A stretch of 62,337 nucleotides of DNA from Actinomyces sp. oral taxon 448 str. F0400 (GCF_000220835.1 NZ_GL985606.1:1162193-1224529); one strand, 5' to 3'; positions 36,565 through 45,754 are shown, numbered from the stretch's first letter. Made by a program: numbers and translations. The notes: generated by a model from the letters alone, not told the origin.

Positions 36565-36583
36565 TCGGGCCCACGGGGCCCGA
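36565..36583 (+). terminator. Hairpin between the second iolG and the iolH-like gene
   Basis: TCGGGCCC (36565-36572), loop of three bases, GGGCCCGA (36576-36583). It may be a processing or attenuation hairpin inside the operon rather than a full terminator. Confidence 0.4.
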
Positions 36584-36659
36584 TCGGGGCGGCGCGCCCC
36601 GGCCTGCTCGCGGACGAAATCCCGCCGACGCCGACGTCGGCGTTCTGAGAGGAGACCCC

Positions 36660-37532
36660 ATGGTCGACATCGCCCTCGACCCCAACATGTACTACATGAC
36701 CATGTCGACGGCCGACACCCTGCGCAAAGCCGCGGAGCTCGGCTTCCGCTACGTGGAGCTGTCACCCAATAACGAGTTCCACTTGTGGCACCATTACCCC
36801 AAGGCGGATCGCGCCTTCATCGAAGAGCTCAAGGGGGCGGAGCGCGATACGGGGGTGAAGATCCGCACCCTCAACCCCGTGTTCAATTGGTCCTCGCCGG
36901 ACGAGGCCGAGCGAGCGGCCCAAGTGCGCAACTGGCGGCGCCTGCTCCAGCTCGCCGACGCCCTCGACGTGCGCGACATCGTCTCGGAGTTCTCCGGGGA
37001 CCGCAACCGCCCCGACCGCTGCGAGCAGCAGTGGTACCGGTCGATCGAGGAGCTGACCCCGGACTTTGAGAGGTACGGGATCCGCCTGGCGATGGAGGCT
37101 CATCCGTACGATTACGTCGAGCTGCACGATCGCGCGCTGGAACTCGTGCGCTCGGTGGACGAGGAGTGGGTGGGGTACGAGTACTGCTGTCCGCACACTT
37201 TCCACCTCTCCGATGGCGCGGGCGACGCCGGACGCATGATTCGCAGCGCCGCGGCGGTCGGCAAGCTCCGCGAGGTGCATGTCTCCGACACCTTCAACCA
37301 CCGGGCCAATGACGGCAACCGGTACATCGTCAACCCGCCCGGCGCCGACGTGACTGTTCACCAGCACAATGCCATCGGACAGGGCGAGGTCCCCTGGGAC
37401 GAGGTCTTCTCGACCCTGCGGGACGTCGACTTCGACGGAGTGGCGTCCGTGTGCGTCTTCGGGTGGCACGAGTACGCCGACGATTACAACAAGGCCGCCC
37501 TTGAGCGGCTCACCGCCGAGTTCGGCGCCTGA
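36660..37532 (+). CDS. IolH-like sugar phosphate isomerase/epimerase
   Basis: 290 aa AP-endonuclease-2 barrel. Starts MVDIALDPNMYYMTM, with LRFAMEAHP-type IRLAMEAHPYDYVEL, GYEYCCPHTFHLSDG and HVSDTFNHRAND as metal-binding segments. The sequence resembles the IolH proteins of inositol operons in Gram-positives, whose exact reaction is not settled. ATG at 36660 has GAGAGGAG upstream. It lies 146 bases after the second iolG and 49 before the porter. Confidence 0.85.
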   Translation: MVDIALDPNMYYMTMSTADTLRKAAELGFRYVELSPNNEFHLWHHYPKADRAFIEELKGAERDTGVKIRTLNPVFNWSSPDEAERAAQVRNWRRLLQLADALDVRDIVSEFSGDRNRPDRCEQQWYRSIEELTPDFERYGIRLAMEAHPYDYVELHDRALELVRSVDEEWVGYEYCCPHTFHLSDGAGDAGRMIRSAAAVGKLREVHVSDTFNHRANDGNRYIVNPPGADVTVHQHNAIGQGEVPWDEVFSTLRDVDFDGVASVCVFGWHEYADDYNKAALERLTAEFGA

Positions 37533-37581
37533 ATCCGACATGCCCCGCCGACGGCGGCGGGCACCTTGAGGAGGAATGTCC

Positions 37582-39162
37582 ATGTCCACATCCCCCGTCG
37601 CGGCGATCGACTACAGCCGCGACAAGATCCAGGAGCTGGTCGACACCACTCCGCCATCGGGCAGGAGGCGCTCACTGGGTCTCATCGCCCTGGTCGCCAC
37701 GCTCGGCTCCCTGCTCTTCGGCTACGACACCGGAGTCATCTCCGGCGCCCTGCCCTACATGCACCTGCCCCGTGCCGCGGGCGGCCTCGCCTTGACGACC
37801 TGGGAGGAGGGCCTGGTCGGAACCTTTCTGTGCGTGGGCGCCGCGATCGGCGCCTCCTCGGGCGGCAAGCTCTCCGACAGGTACGGGCGCCGGCACAACA
37901 TCACCATGCTGGCGATGGTCTTCTTCTTCGGCGCGCTCGGCTGCACCTTCTCCCCGAACATCTGGGTCCTCTATTTCTTCCGGATCGTTCTCGGCTTCGC
38001 CGTCGGCGGTGCCAGTGCCACCGTCCCGGTGTTCCTGGGCGAAACCGCCCCCAAGCGCATCAGGGGCACGCTGGTCGCGGTCGACCAGATGATGATCGTC
38101 TTCGGCCAGTTCCTCGCCTACTCGATGAACGCCGCCCTCGCTCAGCACCACGGCGGTCCCGCCGTCAGGGTCGCCGGTGGCGAGGAGCAGCAGTGGGACG
38201 TGGTCAGGAACGTCATCGATCTGTCGACCGTCACCGGCGGCAACGGCATGACGTGGCGCTACATGCTGGTTCTGGCGTCGCTGCCCGCCATCGCCCTGTG
38301 GATCGGAATCCGGCTCATGCCCGAGTCCTCCCGCTGGTACGTGGCCAACCTTCGGATTCCCGAGGCCATCGGGTCCCTCAAACGGGTGCGCGATGAGGCC
38401 AAGGACGGCTCCATCGCCGACGAGGTCGATGAGATGCTGGAGATCCAGCGCAAGGAGGCCAATCAGGAGGAATGGGAGCTATCCCAGATCTGGGGCACCA
38501 GGTGGACTCGTCGTCTGCTCATCATCGGCGTCATCCTGGGGCTGGCCGATCAGTTCACCGGCATCAACACGGCCATGTACTACACGCCCAAGGTCCTGGC
38601 GGCCGCGGGCCTGCCCATGAGCGATGCGATCTCGCTCAACGTCGTCTCCGGAGGCGTGTCCTTCATCGGATCGGCGGTGGGCCTGTGGCTGGTCACCCGG
38701 TTCGCCCGCCGTCACGTGGGCATCTACCAGGAGTCCTCGATCGTGATCTCCCTGGGGCTGCTGGCCGCCGTGTTCTTCTTCCTCATCCAGCCCCACCAGG
38801 ACGCGGACGGCAATATCTCGGGGGCGCCGGCCTTCGCGCCCTTCCTCGTGCTGATCATCGTGAGTCTGTTCGTCTTCGCCAAGCAGTCGGGCACGGTCAC
38901 CTGGGTGCTCGTCGCCGAGATCTTCCCCGCCAAGATCCGCGGGACGGCCATGGGTCTGGCGGTTGGAGCCCTGTGGGTCGCCAACGCCATCGTCGCCTGG
39001 GTCTTCCCGATCATGATGGAGAGGCTGGGAGGGTCGCTGACCTACCTCATCTTCTGCCTGGTCAACGTCGGTTCGCTCATCTTCTACATGCGGTGGGTGC
39101 CCGAGACGAAGTACGACTCGCTCGAAGCCCTCGAGGAACGCTTCGAGAAGGAGTACTCTTAA
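37582..39162 (+). CDS. iolT: MFS sugar porter, probable inositol transporter
   Basis: 526 aa with 12 membrane helices. Sugar-porter signatures are all present: GSLLFGYDTGVISGALPYM, GGKLSDRYGRRHN, PESSRWYVANLR after helix 6, FTGINTAMYY, and PETKYDSLEALEERF at the end. Proton-coupled import of myo-inositol is inferred from the operon. Of two ATGs, 37582 is spaced seven bases from AGGAGG and is preferred over 37576. The extracellular loop between helices 3 and 4 or thereabouts (MNAALAQHHGGPAVRVAGG) is long, as in other actinobacterial inositol porters. A close paralogue is at 42429. Confidence 0.9.
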   Translation: MSTSPVAAIDYSRDKIQELVDTTPPSGRRRSLGLIALVATLGSLLFGYDTGVISGALPYMHLPRAAGGLALTTWEEGLVGTFLCVGAAIGASSGGKLSDRYGRRHNITMLAMVFFFGALGCTFSPNIWVLYFFRIVLGFAVGGASATVPVFLGETAPKRIRGTLVAVDQMMIVFGQFLAYSMNAALAQHHGGPAVRVAGGEEQQWDVVRNVIDLSTVTGGNGMTWRYMLVLASLPAIALWIGIRLMPESSRWYVANLRIPEAIGSLKRVRDEAKDGSIADEVDEMLEIQRKEANQEEWELSQIWGTRWTRRLLIIGVILGLADQFTGINTAMYYTPKVLAAAGLPMSDAISLNVVSGGVSFIGSAVGLWLVTRFARRHVGIYQESSIVISLGLLAAVFFFLIQPHQDADGNISGAPAFAPFLVLIIVSLFVFAKQSGTVTWVLVAEIFPAKIRGTAMGLAVGALWVANAIVAWVFPIMMERLGGSLTYLIFCLVNVGSLIFYMRWVPETKYDSLEALEERFEKEYS

Positions 39163-39233
39163 TCACTGAGCGGTCAGATATCGCTCGAAGGAGCCGGATC
39201 GTTGCCCACGACCTGACCTACGGTCCGGCCAGG

Positions 39234-39259
39234 TGTCCCACGACTGCGGTCGTGGGACA
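39234..39259. terminator. Perfect 11-bp hairpin after iolT
   Basis: TGTCCCACGAC (39234-39244), loop TGCG, GTCGTGGGACA (39249-39259), 72 bp past the iolT stop. The following bases are T-rich (TCTGTTTAT), so it may end the operon. Confidence 0.6.
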
Positions 39260-39392
39260 TCTGTTTATGGGGCGGGCGCCAGAACCGGTGAGAACCCGGT
39301 CCACCGTCGCGGGGAACCGTCCGCATCGCGTCCGCGCCGCGGTCGTGCCGGCCGGGCGGGACTTCTGGTGAGGAGGCTGCTCGTGACAACCG

Positions 39393-39476
39393 GCTCGTGC
39401 GCGGGAGGGCGCGAGGCGGCGACGCCGGCGGAGCAGTCCATGTTGGCGAACCAGCTCGTGCGCGGGAGGGCGCGAG
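39393..39476. repeat. Two 23-bp direct repeats inside the degenerate region
   Basis: 39393-39415 and 39454-39476 are identical, each containing CTCGTGCGCGGGAGGGCGCG; each can fold on itself weakly. The repeats lie 61 bases apart, between iolT and the gene remnants. Confidence 0.75.
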
Positions 39477-39519
39477 TCGGGGGTCGTGCGCAGATGGGGA
39501 CCTCCTTGTCGAGCTCGGT

Positions 39520-39614
39520 CGGCTGATCGTCGGTGAGCCACAGGGGGACCGGAACGAGCCCGAGGCCCCGGCCGCCTCGGCAACGTCGGACTGCGTGACG
39601 TTGCGAGCGGTCAT
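39520..39614 (-). pseudogene. Remnant of a LacI-family regulator N-terminus
   Basis: Read from 39614 leftward: MTARNVTQSDVAEAAGASG, the beginning of a LacI helix-turn-helix, then a frame change to VPVPLWLTDDQPTELDKEV. After that only repeat-rich sequence follows; the effector domain is missing. Only some 30-40 codons remain, so no functional product is expected. Confidence 0.55.
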
Positions 39615-39689
39615 CGGCACGGCGTTCTCCTCTCCCGTCCTCGGGCGAGAGCCCCATGGACTCTATCTGATACTCCTCCGTGCGAGGAC

Positions 39690-39836
39690 TTCATGAAGAA
39701 GATGAGGGCGAGCGTCAGGATGTTGTGACGGCGGCCGTATTGATCAGACAGCTGGCCTCCGAAGGAGGCGCCGCAGGTGTATCCCAGAAGGAGGACGCTG
39801 ACGACCGGGCCTTCCTCGAGCGGGTTGAGGTGAAGG
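39690..39836 (-). pseudogene. Remnant of an MFS sugar porter
   Basis: The minus strand reads LNPLEEGPVVSVLLLGYTCG, then GGQLSDQYGRRHNILTLALI, which matches the helix 2-3 region of the two inositol porters at 37582 and 42429 (loop motif with D-Q-Y-G-R-R). No start, no helices 4-12. It lies just downstream, in its own direction, of the operator at 39849, consistent with a lost third member of the inositol regulon. Confidence 0.7.
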
Positions 39837-39848
39837 TCGCATCGAGAA

Positions 39849-39862
39849 TTTGTCTTGACGAA
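39849..39862. promoter_or_regulatory. Inositol operator d (degenerate), upstream of the porter remnant
   Basis: TTTGTCTTGACGAA, one mismatch from TTTGT-N4-ACAAA. Confidence 0.6.
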
Positions 39863-39962
39863 TCCGAAGGGTGCGGGCCCTGCGTTCCAGTACTCCGGGT
39901 GCCGGTCGAGATGGAGGGCCGACGTCCGCGCGGGTGTCGGATGAACGTGTACATGAGGTCAA

Positions 39963-39976
39963 TTTGATAGGACAAA
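39963..39976. promoter_or_regulatory. Inositol operator e, upstream of the alcohol dehydrogenase
   Basis: TTTGATAGGACAAA, one mismatch in the left half, 78 bp before the dehydrogenase ATG. Confidence 0.65.
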
Positions 39977-40054
39977 GACCGTGTCATGCGCTACCCTGGT
40001 CACACCGGAGGCCCGTGCCCGCCGCCGGAAACCCTTTCAGAGAGCGACAGCGAC

Positions 40055-41212
40055 ATGACCAGCAACGAAGCAGTCCAATCCAGTCCGACGATTCCGGAGA
40101 CCATGCGCGCCGCCGTGCTGCGCGATCACGATGAGGGCCTGCGGGTGGAGACCATCCGCACGCCCCGCCCCAAGGCCGGGGAGGTGCTCATCAAGGTCGC
40201 GGCCTGCGGCCTGTGCCACTCCGACCTCCACGTCATCGGCGGAGCGATCGCCTTCCCCCTGCCCGCCGTGCTGGGCCACGAGGTGACCGGCACCATCGTC
40301 GAGGTCGGCCCCGGTAACGAGCACACCGGGCTGAAGACGGGCCAGAACGTCGCCGGAGGCTTCCTCATGCCCTGCGGCCAGTGCGATGCCTGTGCGAGCG
40401 GGTACGACGAGCTGTGCGGGCCCTTCTTCGATCTCAACCGGCTCAAGGGCCTTCTCTACGACGGCACCACTCGCCTGGCCACTCTCGAGGGCGACCCGAT
40501 CTCCATGTACTCCATGGGTGGCCTGGCCGAATACGCCGTCGTCCCCTCCACCTCCGTGACCCCCGTCCCCGAACGGATCGACCTCGTGCCCGCGGCCATC
40601 CTGGGCTGCGCGGCCATGACCGGCTACGGCGCCGTGCGCCGCGGCGCCGACCTCCGCTTCGGGGAGACGGTCGCCGTCATCGCCACCGGCGGCGTGGGCA
40701 CCAACATCGTTCAGATCGCCCGCGCTTTCGGCGCCGCCCAGGTCATCGCCATCGACGTCTCGGACGACAAGCTCGCCCCCATGCCCGGCTACGGCGCCAC
40801 CGCCGTCGTCAACTCCGTGACCCATGACGCCCGTGAGGAGGTCCTGAGGCTGACCGGGGGCACGGGCGTCGACGTCGCCTTCGAGGCTCTCGGCATCCCG
40901 GCGACCTGGAAGACCGCCCTCGACGTTCTGGCCGATGGCGGCCGCATGGTGCCGATCGGTCTGGGGGCGGGCGTCCAGACGGCCGAGGTTGAGATCAACC
41001 GCACGGTGCGCCGCTCGCAGTCGATCCTTGGCTCCTACGGGGCGCGCACCCGTCAGGACCTGCCGGCCGTCGTCGATCTGGCGGCGCGCGGGGTCATCAA
41101 CTACAAGGACGTCGTCTCCCGGCGCTTCCCGCTGAGCGAGGCGGGCGCCGGCTACGAGGCGCTGCGCAACCATCGGATCCAGGGGCGGGCTGTGGTCGAC
41201 ATGAGCCTGTGA
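40055..41212 (+). CDS. Zinc-dependent alcohol dehydrogenase
   Basis: 385 aa medium-chain dehydrogenase. Catalytic zinc ligands in CGLCHSDLHV and GHEVTG, the structural zinc site in PCGQCDACASGYDELC, and the NAD-binding ATGGVGTNIVQIARAFG. It sits inside the inositol region with a TTTGATAGGACAAA operator upstream, so it is likely induced with the pathway. Since no iolA-type malonate-semialdehyde dehydrogenase is found, reduction of malonate semialdehyde (to 3-hydroxypropionate) or another aldehyde is a reasonable hypothesis, but the family is broad. It converges on iolE with a 157-bp gap. Confidence 0.9.
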   Translation: MTSNEAVQSSPTIPETMRAAVLRDHDEGLRVETIRTPRPKAGEVLIKVAACGLCHSDLHVIGGAIAFPLPAVLGHEVTGTIVEVGPGNEHTGLKTGQNVAGGFLMPCGQCDACASGYDELCGPFFDLNRLKGLLYDGTTRLATLEGDPISMYSMGGLAEYAVVPSTSVTPVPERIDLVPAAILGCAAMTGYGAVRRGADLRFGETVAVIATGGVGTNIVQIARAFGAAQVIAIDVSDDKLAPMPGYGATAVVNSVTHDAREEVLRLTGGTGVDVAFEALGIPATWKTALDVLADGGRMVPIGLGAGVQTAEVEINRTVRRSQSILGSYGARTRQDLPAVVDLAARGVINYKDVVSRRFPLSEAGAGYEALRNHRIQGRAVVDMSL

Positions 41213-41369
41213 CGCGCGGGTCGGCCGGCGTGCCCGTCAGATCGGCCGCCGGGTGATGCGCGTCCGGTGCCGCGGCTCGCCCGGGGACAGCATCGCCCGG
41301 GGGAGTCGTTCGTCGGTCCGGGCCGGTCCGGGGTCGAATCCGGCGGGAGCGCGGTCGGCCTCGGCGGGG

Positions 41370-42296
41370 TCAGGGCTTCAGGAGGGCGCCCTCGATGTAG
41401 GCGCGGGCTCTGGTGGCGTACTCGTGCGGGTTGGCGAGAGCCGGATCCTGCTCGGCCTCGACGAGGATCCAGTCCCTGTACCCGTGGTTGACGAGGAACT
41501 GGTAGGGCTCGGTGAAGTCGATCATGCCGTCGCCCGGGACGGTGAACATGCCGGCCAGGAAGGAGTCGAGGAAGGAGCGCTCCGCCTCGCGCGACTCCTT
41601 CATCTTGTCCGGGCGCACATCCTTGAAGTGGACGTGCTTGACGCGGTCGATCGTCGCCTCCAGCATTCCCATGACGTCGCCATCGCCCACGAGGGCGTGG
41701 CCGGTGTCGAACAGGAGGGAGGTCCTGGCCGGGTCGGTCATCTCCATGAGGCGGATCGTCTCCTCCTTGGTCTGAACGACGGTGCCCAGGTGGTGGTGGT
41801 AGACGAGCTCCAGCCCGTGGTCCTGGGCGATCTCGCCCAGGCGGTTCAGGCCCTCGGCTAGGACCGTCCACTCCTCGTCGGCCAGGACCGGCTTGTTGGT
41901 GAAGATGCACACGTCGCGGATGCCCTGGACGCTTCCGGTCTGCTCGGAGACGACGATCCGGGTGGCGCCCAGGTACTCCAGGTACTCGCAGGCGGCGGTG
42001 AAATCGGGCACGACGGCGTCGACGCCCTCACGCACGATGAAGGCGGAGTACCACTGGGCGACGATCGCGATGCCGCGGGCCTCGGCACGCTCCTTGACAA
42101 CCTCCTTGGGCGGGAAGAAGCCGGCGCACTCGGTGCCGCGGTAGCCGACGTCGGCCAGATCCAGGAGCATGTCCTCCAGAGTGTTGAAGGCGCCGACCTC
42201 GGGGATGTCGTCGTTGCGCCAGGTGATGGGGTGCATGCCCCAGGCGATGCCGTTCGGGTCGTTGATGGCGGTTGCGGGGTCGAGTCGGAATGTCAT
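41370..42296 (-). CDS. iolE: Inosose dehydratase
   Basis: 308 aa. It matches Bacillus IolE motif by motif as I recall it: PITWRNDDIPEVGAFNTLE, ARGIAIVAQWYSAF, IVVSEQTGSVQGIRDV, LVYHHHLGTVVQTKEE, SLLFDTGHAL, HVHFKDVR, TVPGDGMIDF and VEAEQDPALANPHEYA. The histidines and acidic residues of the metal site are intact. It dehydrates scyllo-inosose to the trihydroxycyclohexane dione used by IolD. It lies at the end of a minus-strand series after a porter and a dehydrogenase, with operator f about 105 bp upstream, so it can also be expressed alone. Confidence 0.95.
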   Translation of the reverse strand: MTFRLDPATAINDPNGIAWGMHPITWRNDDIPEVGAFNTLEDMLLDLADVGYRGTECAGFFPPKEVVKERAEARGIAIVAQWYSAFIVREGVDAVVPDFTAACEYLEYLGATRIVVSEQTGSVQGIRDVCIFTNKPVLADEEWTVLAEGLNRLGEIAQDHGLELVYHHHLGTVVQTKEETIRLMEMTDPARTSLLFDTGHALVGDGDVMGMLEATIDRVKHVHFKDVRPDKMKESREAERSFLDSFLAGMFTVPGDGMIDFTEPYQFLVNHGYRDWILVEAEQDPALANPHEYATRARAYIEGALLKP

Positions 42297-42401
42297 GATC
42301 TTTCTCCTGTGAAATCACGGGGCGACGGCGCTGTCGACCGCTGTGGACGGTGATCGCGCTGCGTCGGACGCTGCGGTGGATGACCGTCGTGATCAATCAT
42401 A

Positions 42402-42415
42402 ATTGTCAGGACTAA
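42402..42415. promoter_or_regulatory. Inositol operator f, upstream of iolE
   Basis: ATTGTCAGGACTAA, embedded in the longer near-palindrome AATTGTCAGGACTAAT; two mismatches from the consensus. Confidence 0.55.
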
Positions 42416-42428
42416 TACGGGTCCAGTC

Positions 42429-44093
42429 TCAGGAGTAGCGTCTTTCCATGTCGCGCTCGATCTGCTCCAGGGAGTGCCCGGAGGTCTCGGGCATGACCTT
42501 CAGCAGGACCAGGGCGATGACGATGTTGAGCACGCCGTAGACGGCGTAGGTCGCCCCACCGCCGAGGGACTCCATCATGCGCGGGAAGGTCCAGGTGATG
42601 GCCGCATTGGCCACCCACATGCAGAAGATGGCGGTGCCGTTCATGACGCCGCGGACATTGGCGGGGAAGATCTCGCCCATCATCGTCCACACCACGGTCC
42701 CGTTGGAGGACTGGACGATGAGCATGAAGACGGCCATGAGGCCCAGGATGAGGAACGCCGCCCACGCCGGCGGGGTGGTCCCGGCGGACATATGCCCAGC
42801 GATGGCCAGCTGGAAGGTCGCGGCGATGCCGAGCAGGCACACGCCCACCCCCGTAACGTCCGCGATCAGGATCTGGCGGCGGCGGAAACGCATGATGAGC
42901 CAAATGCCGATGGCCGACCCGATGACGCTCATGACGCCGTTGGCCACCTGCGCGGTGATCGAGGCGGAGGTCGACATGCCCGCGTACTCCAGGACCTTGG
43001 GCGCGTAGTACATGACGGTGTTCACCCCCGTCGTCTGGTTAACGATGGCCAGGAAGACGCCGACGAGCAGGAGTTTGCGCAGCCACGGCGTGCGCCACAC
43101 GTACCCCAGGCCTTGGCGTCGAGCCTCCTCGGCGAGCTCGTGCTGACGGGCTTCGACCATCTCGAGCATCTCGTCGACCAGGGGGCCGTCCTCGGCCTCC
43201 TCGCGCACGCGCTTGAGAGCGCCGATGGCGTCGTGCAGCCGCTCCTTGGCCACGTACCAGCGGGAGGACTCGGGCATGAGCCGGATGCCGATCCACAGGG
43301 CGATGGCGGGGATCGAGCAGATGACGAGCATGTAGCGCCAGGCCTCGCCGTTACCGGAGACGATGGTGAGCTGGTCGAGGAAGTCGTGGAACTGGGCCGC
43401 GCTCATGGTGCCGCCCTTGGAGGTCTGCAGGGCGGTGAGGGCGTCGTAGGAGTAGGAGCCCGGGGCGACATGACCCGACGGGTCGGCCTCGATGGTGATC
43501 CGGGGGCCGCCCTTGGCCGTGTTGATCATGGCGTTCATGGTGAAGGCGAGCAGTTGACCGGTGACGATCATGAGCTGGTCGATGGCCACGATCGATCCGC
43601 GGATGCGCTTGGGGGCGGTCTCGGCGAGGTAGACGGGGACGGTGGCGCTGGCGCCGCCGACGGCGAAGCCGAGGATGACGCGGAAGGGGTACATCACCCA
43701 CACGGTCGGGGAGAATGTGGTGCCCAGGGCGCCGATGAGGAAGAGGAGCGCCAGCATGGTGATGTTGTGACGGCGCCCGTAGCGGTCGGATAGGCGTCCG
43801 CCGATGAGGGCGCCCAGCGCCGCGCCGACCAGGAGAGTCCCGCCGATGGCGCCCTCCTCGAAGCTCGTCAGCTGCAGTCCGTTCGCGTCGAAGGGCATGT
43901 ACATGTAGGGCAGGGCGCCGGAGATGACGCCGGTGTCGTAGCCGAACAGCAGCGAGCCGAGCGTCGCGACGCCCGCGATGGCGAGAATCCCGCGATGGCG
44001 TCCCGATGGCGGGGTGGCCTCGACCGCTTTCCGCATTGCTGCGGGGGTGATCTCCTTCAGGGGGACCTCCTGCGCGGTTGCTCTCCTCGTCAT
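42429..44093 (-). CDS. iolT: MFS sugar porter, second probable inositol transporter
   Basis: 554 aa from the ATG at 44093 (AGGAG nine bases upstream). Signatures: GSLLFGYDTGVISGALPYMY, GGRLSDRYGRRHN, PESSRWYVAKERL, TTGVNTVMYYAPK and PETSGHSLEQIERDM. It is closely similar in design to the porter at 37582, with a longer loop after helix 5 (YSYDALTALQTSKGGTMS). Two porters in one regulon may differ in affinity or inositol isomer. It follows a Gfo/Idh/MocA gene by 119 bases and precedes iolE. Confidence 0.9.
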   Translation of the reverse strand: MTRRATAQEVPLKEITPAAMRKAVEATPPSGRHRGILAIAGVATLGSLLFGYDTGVISGALPYMYMPFDANGLQLTSFEEGAIGGTLLVGAALGALIGGRLSDRYGRRHNITMLALLFLIGALGTTFSPTVWVMYPFRVILGFAVGGASATVPVYLAETAPKRIRGSIVAIDQLMIVTGQLLAFTMNAMINTAKGGPRITIEADPSGHVAPGSYSYDALTALQTSKGGTMSAAQFHDFLDQLTIVSGNGEAWRYMLVICSIPAIALWIGIRLMPESSRWYVAKERLHDAIGALKRVREEAEDGPLVDEMLEMVEARQHELAEEARRQGLGYVWRTPWLRKLLLVGVFLAIVNQTTGVNTVMYYAPKVLEYAGMSTSASITAQVANGVMSVIGSAIGIWLIMRFRRRQILIADVTGVGVCLLGIAATFQLAIAGHMSAGTTPPAWAAFLILGLMAVFMLIVQSSNGTVVWTMMGEIFPANVRGVMNGTAIFCMWVANAAITWTFPRMMESLGGGATYAVYGVLNIVIALVLLKVMPETSGHSLEQIERDMERRYS

Positions 44094-44212
44094 GGCAGCG
44101 GCTCCTCGGATCGGGGTCAAGTGGGTGCGGCGGGCCGGTTGAGGCCGTCAGGTCATAGTGGATCATCGGGCGCTCGGTGGCGCGCACGTCGATCGGCGGG
44201 CGGCCGCCTTGG

Positions 44213-45409
44213 TCAGGCGTCGAAGGTGGTGGGCAGATCCACGCGTGCGACGTCGTGCCAGCCGGAGTCGGCGGCGGAGGCGACGACGGCCTCGTCGACC
44301 TCGGCGGCGCACCAGGCGTCGGCGGCGGACGGCGCCCGCTGTTCGCCGGTGAGCACCGAGCGCAGGAACTGGGCGGCCTCGACGGACTTCAGGTCGTCGA
44401 AGCCCATGGATGTGCCGATGGCCGGCTGGTAGCGGCTCCACTCGCCCCAGTCCGGGCCCGCCATGGCGCGGGTGTAGCCGTGGACCGGGCCGGCGTCGGC
44501 GGTGGTGCATACCTGGAGCTCGTTGAGGCGTTCGAAGTTCCAGCGTGCGGAGCCGCCGGTGCCGTAGACCTCGACGACGTACTCGGCTCGCGGCCCTACG
44601 CTCACCCGCGAGGACTCCATGGTGCCGACGACGCCGCCGTCGAAGCGCACGAGCATGCCGACGTAATCTTCGTTCTCCACAGGTCCGACCTCGTCGCCGA
44701 TCTCGAAGCCGGAGTGACCGATGCCCGTCGTGATGGGGATGGGCCGTTCGGTGATGAACGTGTCGGTGATGGCGGTGACCGAGGCGATGCGGCCGACGAC
44801 GTACTGGGCCAGGTCCGCTCCGTGGCTCATGAGGTCGCACACGACGCCGGCGCCGGCCCTCTTGCGCGAGGCGCGCCAGGTGAGCGGGCCCAGCGGGGAG
44901 GAGTTGTAGTCGGCGATGAACCACACGCGCACGTTGGTGATGCGACCCAGAGCGCCCGAGCGCACGAGGTGACGCATGTACTCGATGGCCGGGGCGTGCC
45001 GGTAGTTGAAACCGACAGCGGTGACCAGGCCCGCGCTCGTAGCGGCGTGGGCCACGCGCCGGGCCTGCTCGGCGGACACGCCCACGGGCTTCTCGACCCA
45101 GAAGGGCTTGCCGGCCTCGACGGCCGCCAGGGCGATCTCCTCGTGCAGGTAGTTGGGGGCGCAGATGGAGACGGCCTCGACCTCGGGATCCGCCAGCAGT
45201 TCACGGTAATCGGCGCGGGCGCGCTCAAAGCCGAGGTCCTGGGTGGCGGCTCGCCGCGCCTGCTCGACCGGGTCCGCGGCGACCACCAGACGCGCCTCGG
45301 CGTCCAGTTCGGGGAAGCGCTCCGAGACGGTCCGGTAACTGCGGGCGTGGAGTCGACCCATCCATCCCAGGGAGATGACGCCGATGCCGATCTTCTTCTT
45401 GGTGCTCAT
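44213..45409 (-). CDS. Gfo/Idh/MocA family oxidoreductase
   Basis: 398 aa. IGIGVISLGWMGRLHARSY, where the usual GxGxxG is altered to SLGWMG, catalytic Lys in FWVEKPVGVS, GFNYRHAPAIEYMR, and the CDLMSHGADLAQYVVG active-site segment. ATG at 45409 with AGGAG nine bases upstream. It is the first gene of the minus-strand group with the second porter and iolE, and operator g lies about 65 bp upstream. A role on an inositol stereoisomer or a keto intermediate is inferred from regulation. Confidence 0.88.
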   Translation of the reverse strand: MSTKKKIGIGVISLGWMGRLHARSYRTVSERFPELDAEARLVVAADPVEQARRAATQDLGFERARADYRELLADPEVEAVSICAPNYLHEEIALAAVEAGKPFWVEKPVGVSAEQARRVAHAATSAGLVTAVGFNYRHAPAIEYMRHLVRSGALGRITNVRVWFIADYNSSPLGPLTWRASRKRAGAGVVCDLMSHGADLAQYVVGRIASVTAITDTFITERPIPITTGIGHSGFEIGDEVGPVENEDYVGMLVRFDGGVVGTMESSRVSVGPRAEYVVEVYGTGGSARWNFERLNELQVCTTADAGPVHGYTRAMAGPDWGEWSRYQPAIGTSMGFDDLKSVEAAQFLRSVLTGEQRAPSAADAWCAAEVDEAVVASAADSGWHDVARVDLPTTFDA

Positions 45410-45474
45410 GATGGCTGTTCTCCTGACGGCCGTCGTTGGCCGACGTGAGGAAGGGCGCTCACACACGTGAGCAA

Positions 45475-45488
45475 CTTGTCAAGACAAA
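45475..45488. promoter_or_regulatory. Inositol operator g
   Basis: CTTGTCAAGACAAA, with perfect inner symmetry TTGTC-AA-GACAA. It sits in the 345-bp divergent control region 45410-45754. Confidence 0.8.
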
Positions 45489-45635
45489 AATAACAAGGTT
45501 GCACGGGGCGTGCAAGCCGCGACTCCCGCCGCCCGGGGGTGGCGTGCCGCCGCGACGGCCGCACGGGTCCGGTCGAGTCCCCGGGACGCGCTGGCGGGCG
45601 CCGGAGTCGGGGCAGGGGAGTCCCGAGTGGACATT

Positions 45636-45649
45636 CTTGTTCGTACAAA
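45636..45649. promoter_or_regulatory. Inositol operator h
   Basis: CTTGTTCGTACAAA, inner halves TTGT/ACAA perfect, 105 bp before the divergent MFS gene. The rest of the 345-bp gap shows no other clear signal. Confidence 0.75.
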
Positions 45650-45754
45650 TGCATTCTAGGTTCAGACGGTGCCGTCACCGGGCCGTTGCCGGAGCGCTGG
45701 TGCTGGGGCCGTCGGCGCAGTCCGCCGCACCCGGCCAGCACAGGAGGGCGATCA

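Noticed and set aside
39393-39476. Short CRISPR array
   Set aside because: Only two repeat copies with a 38-base spacer, no cas genes, and the repeats lie within coding remnants.
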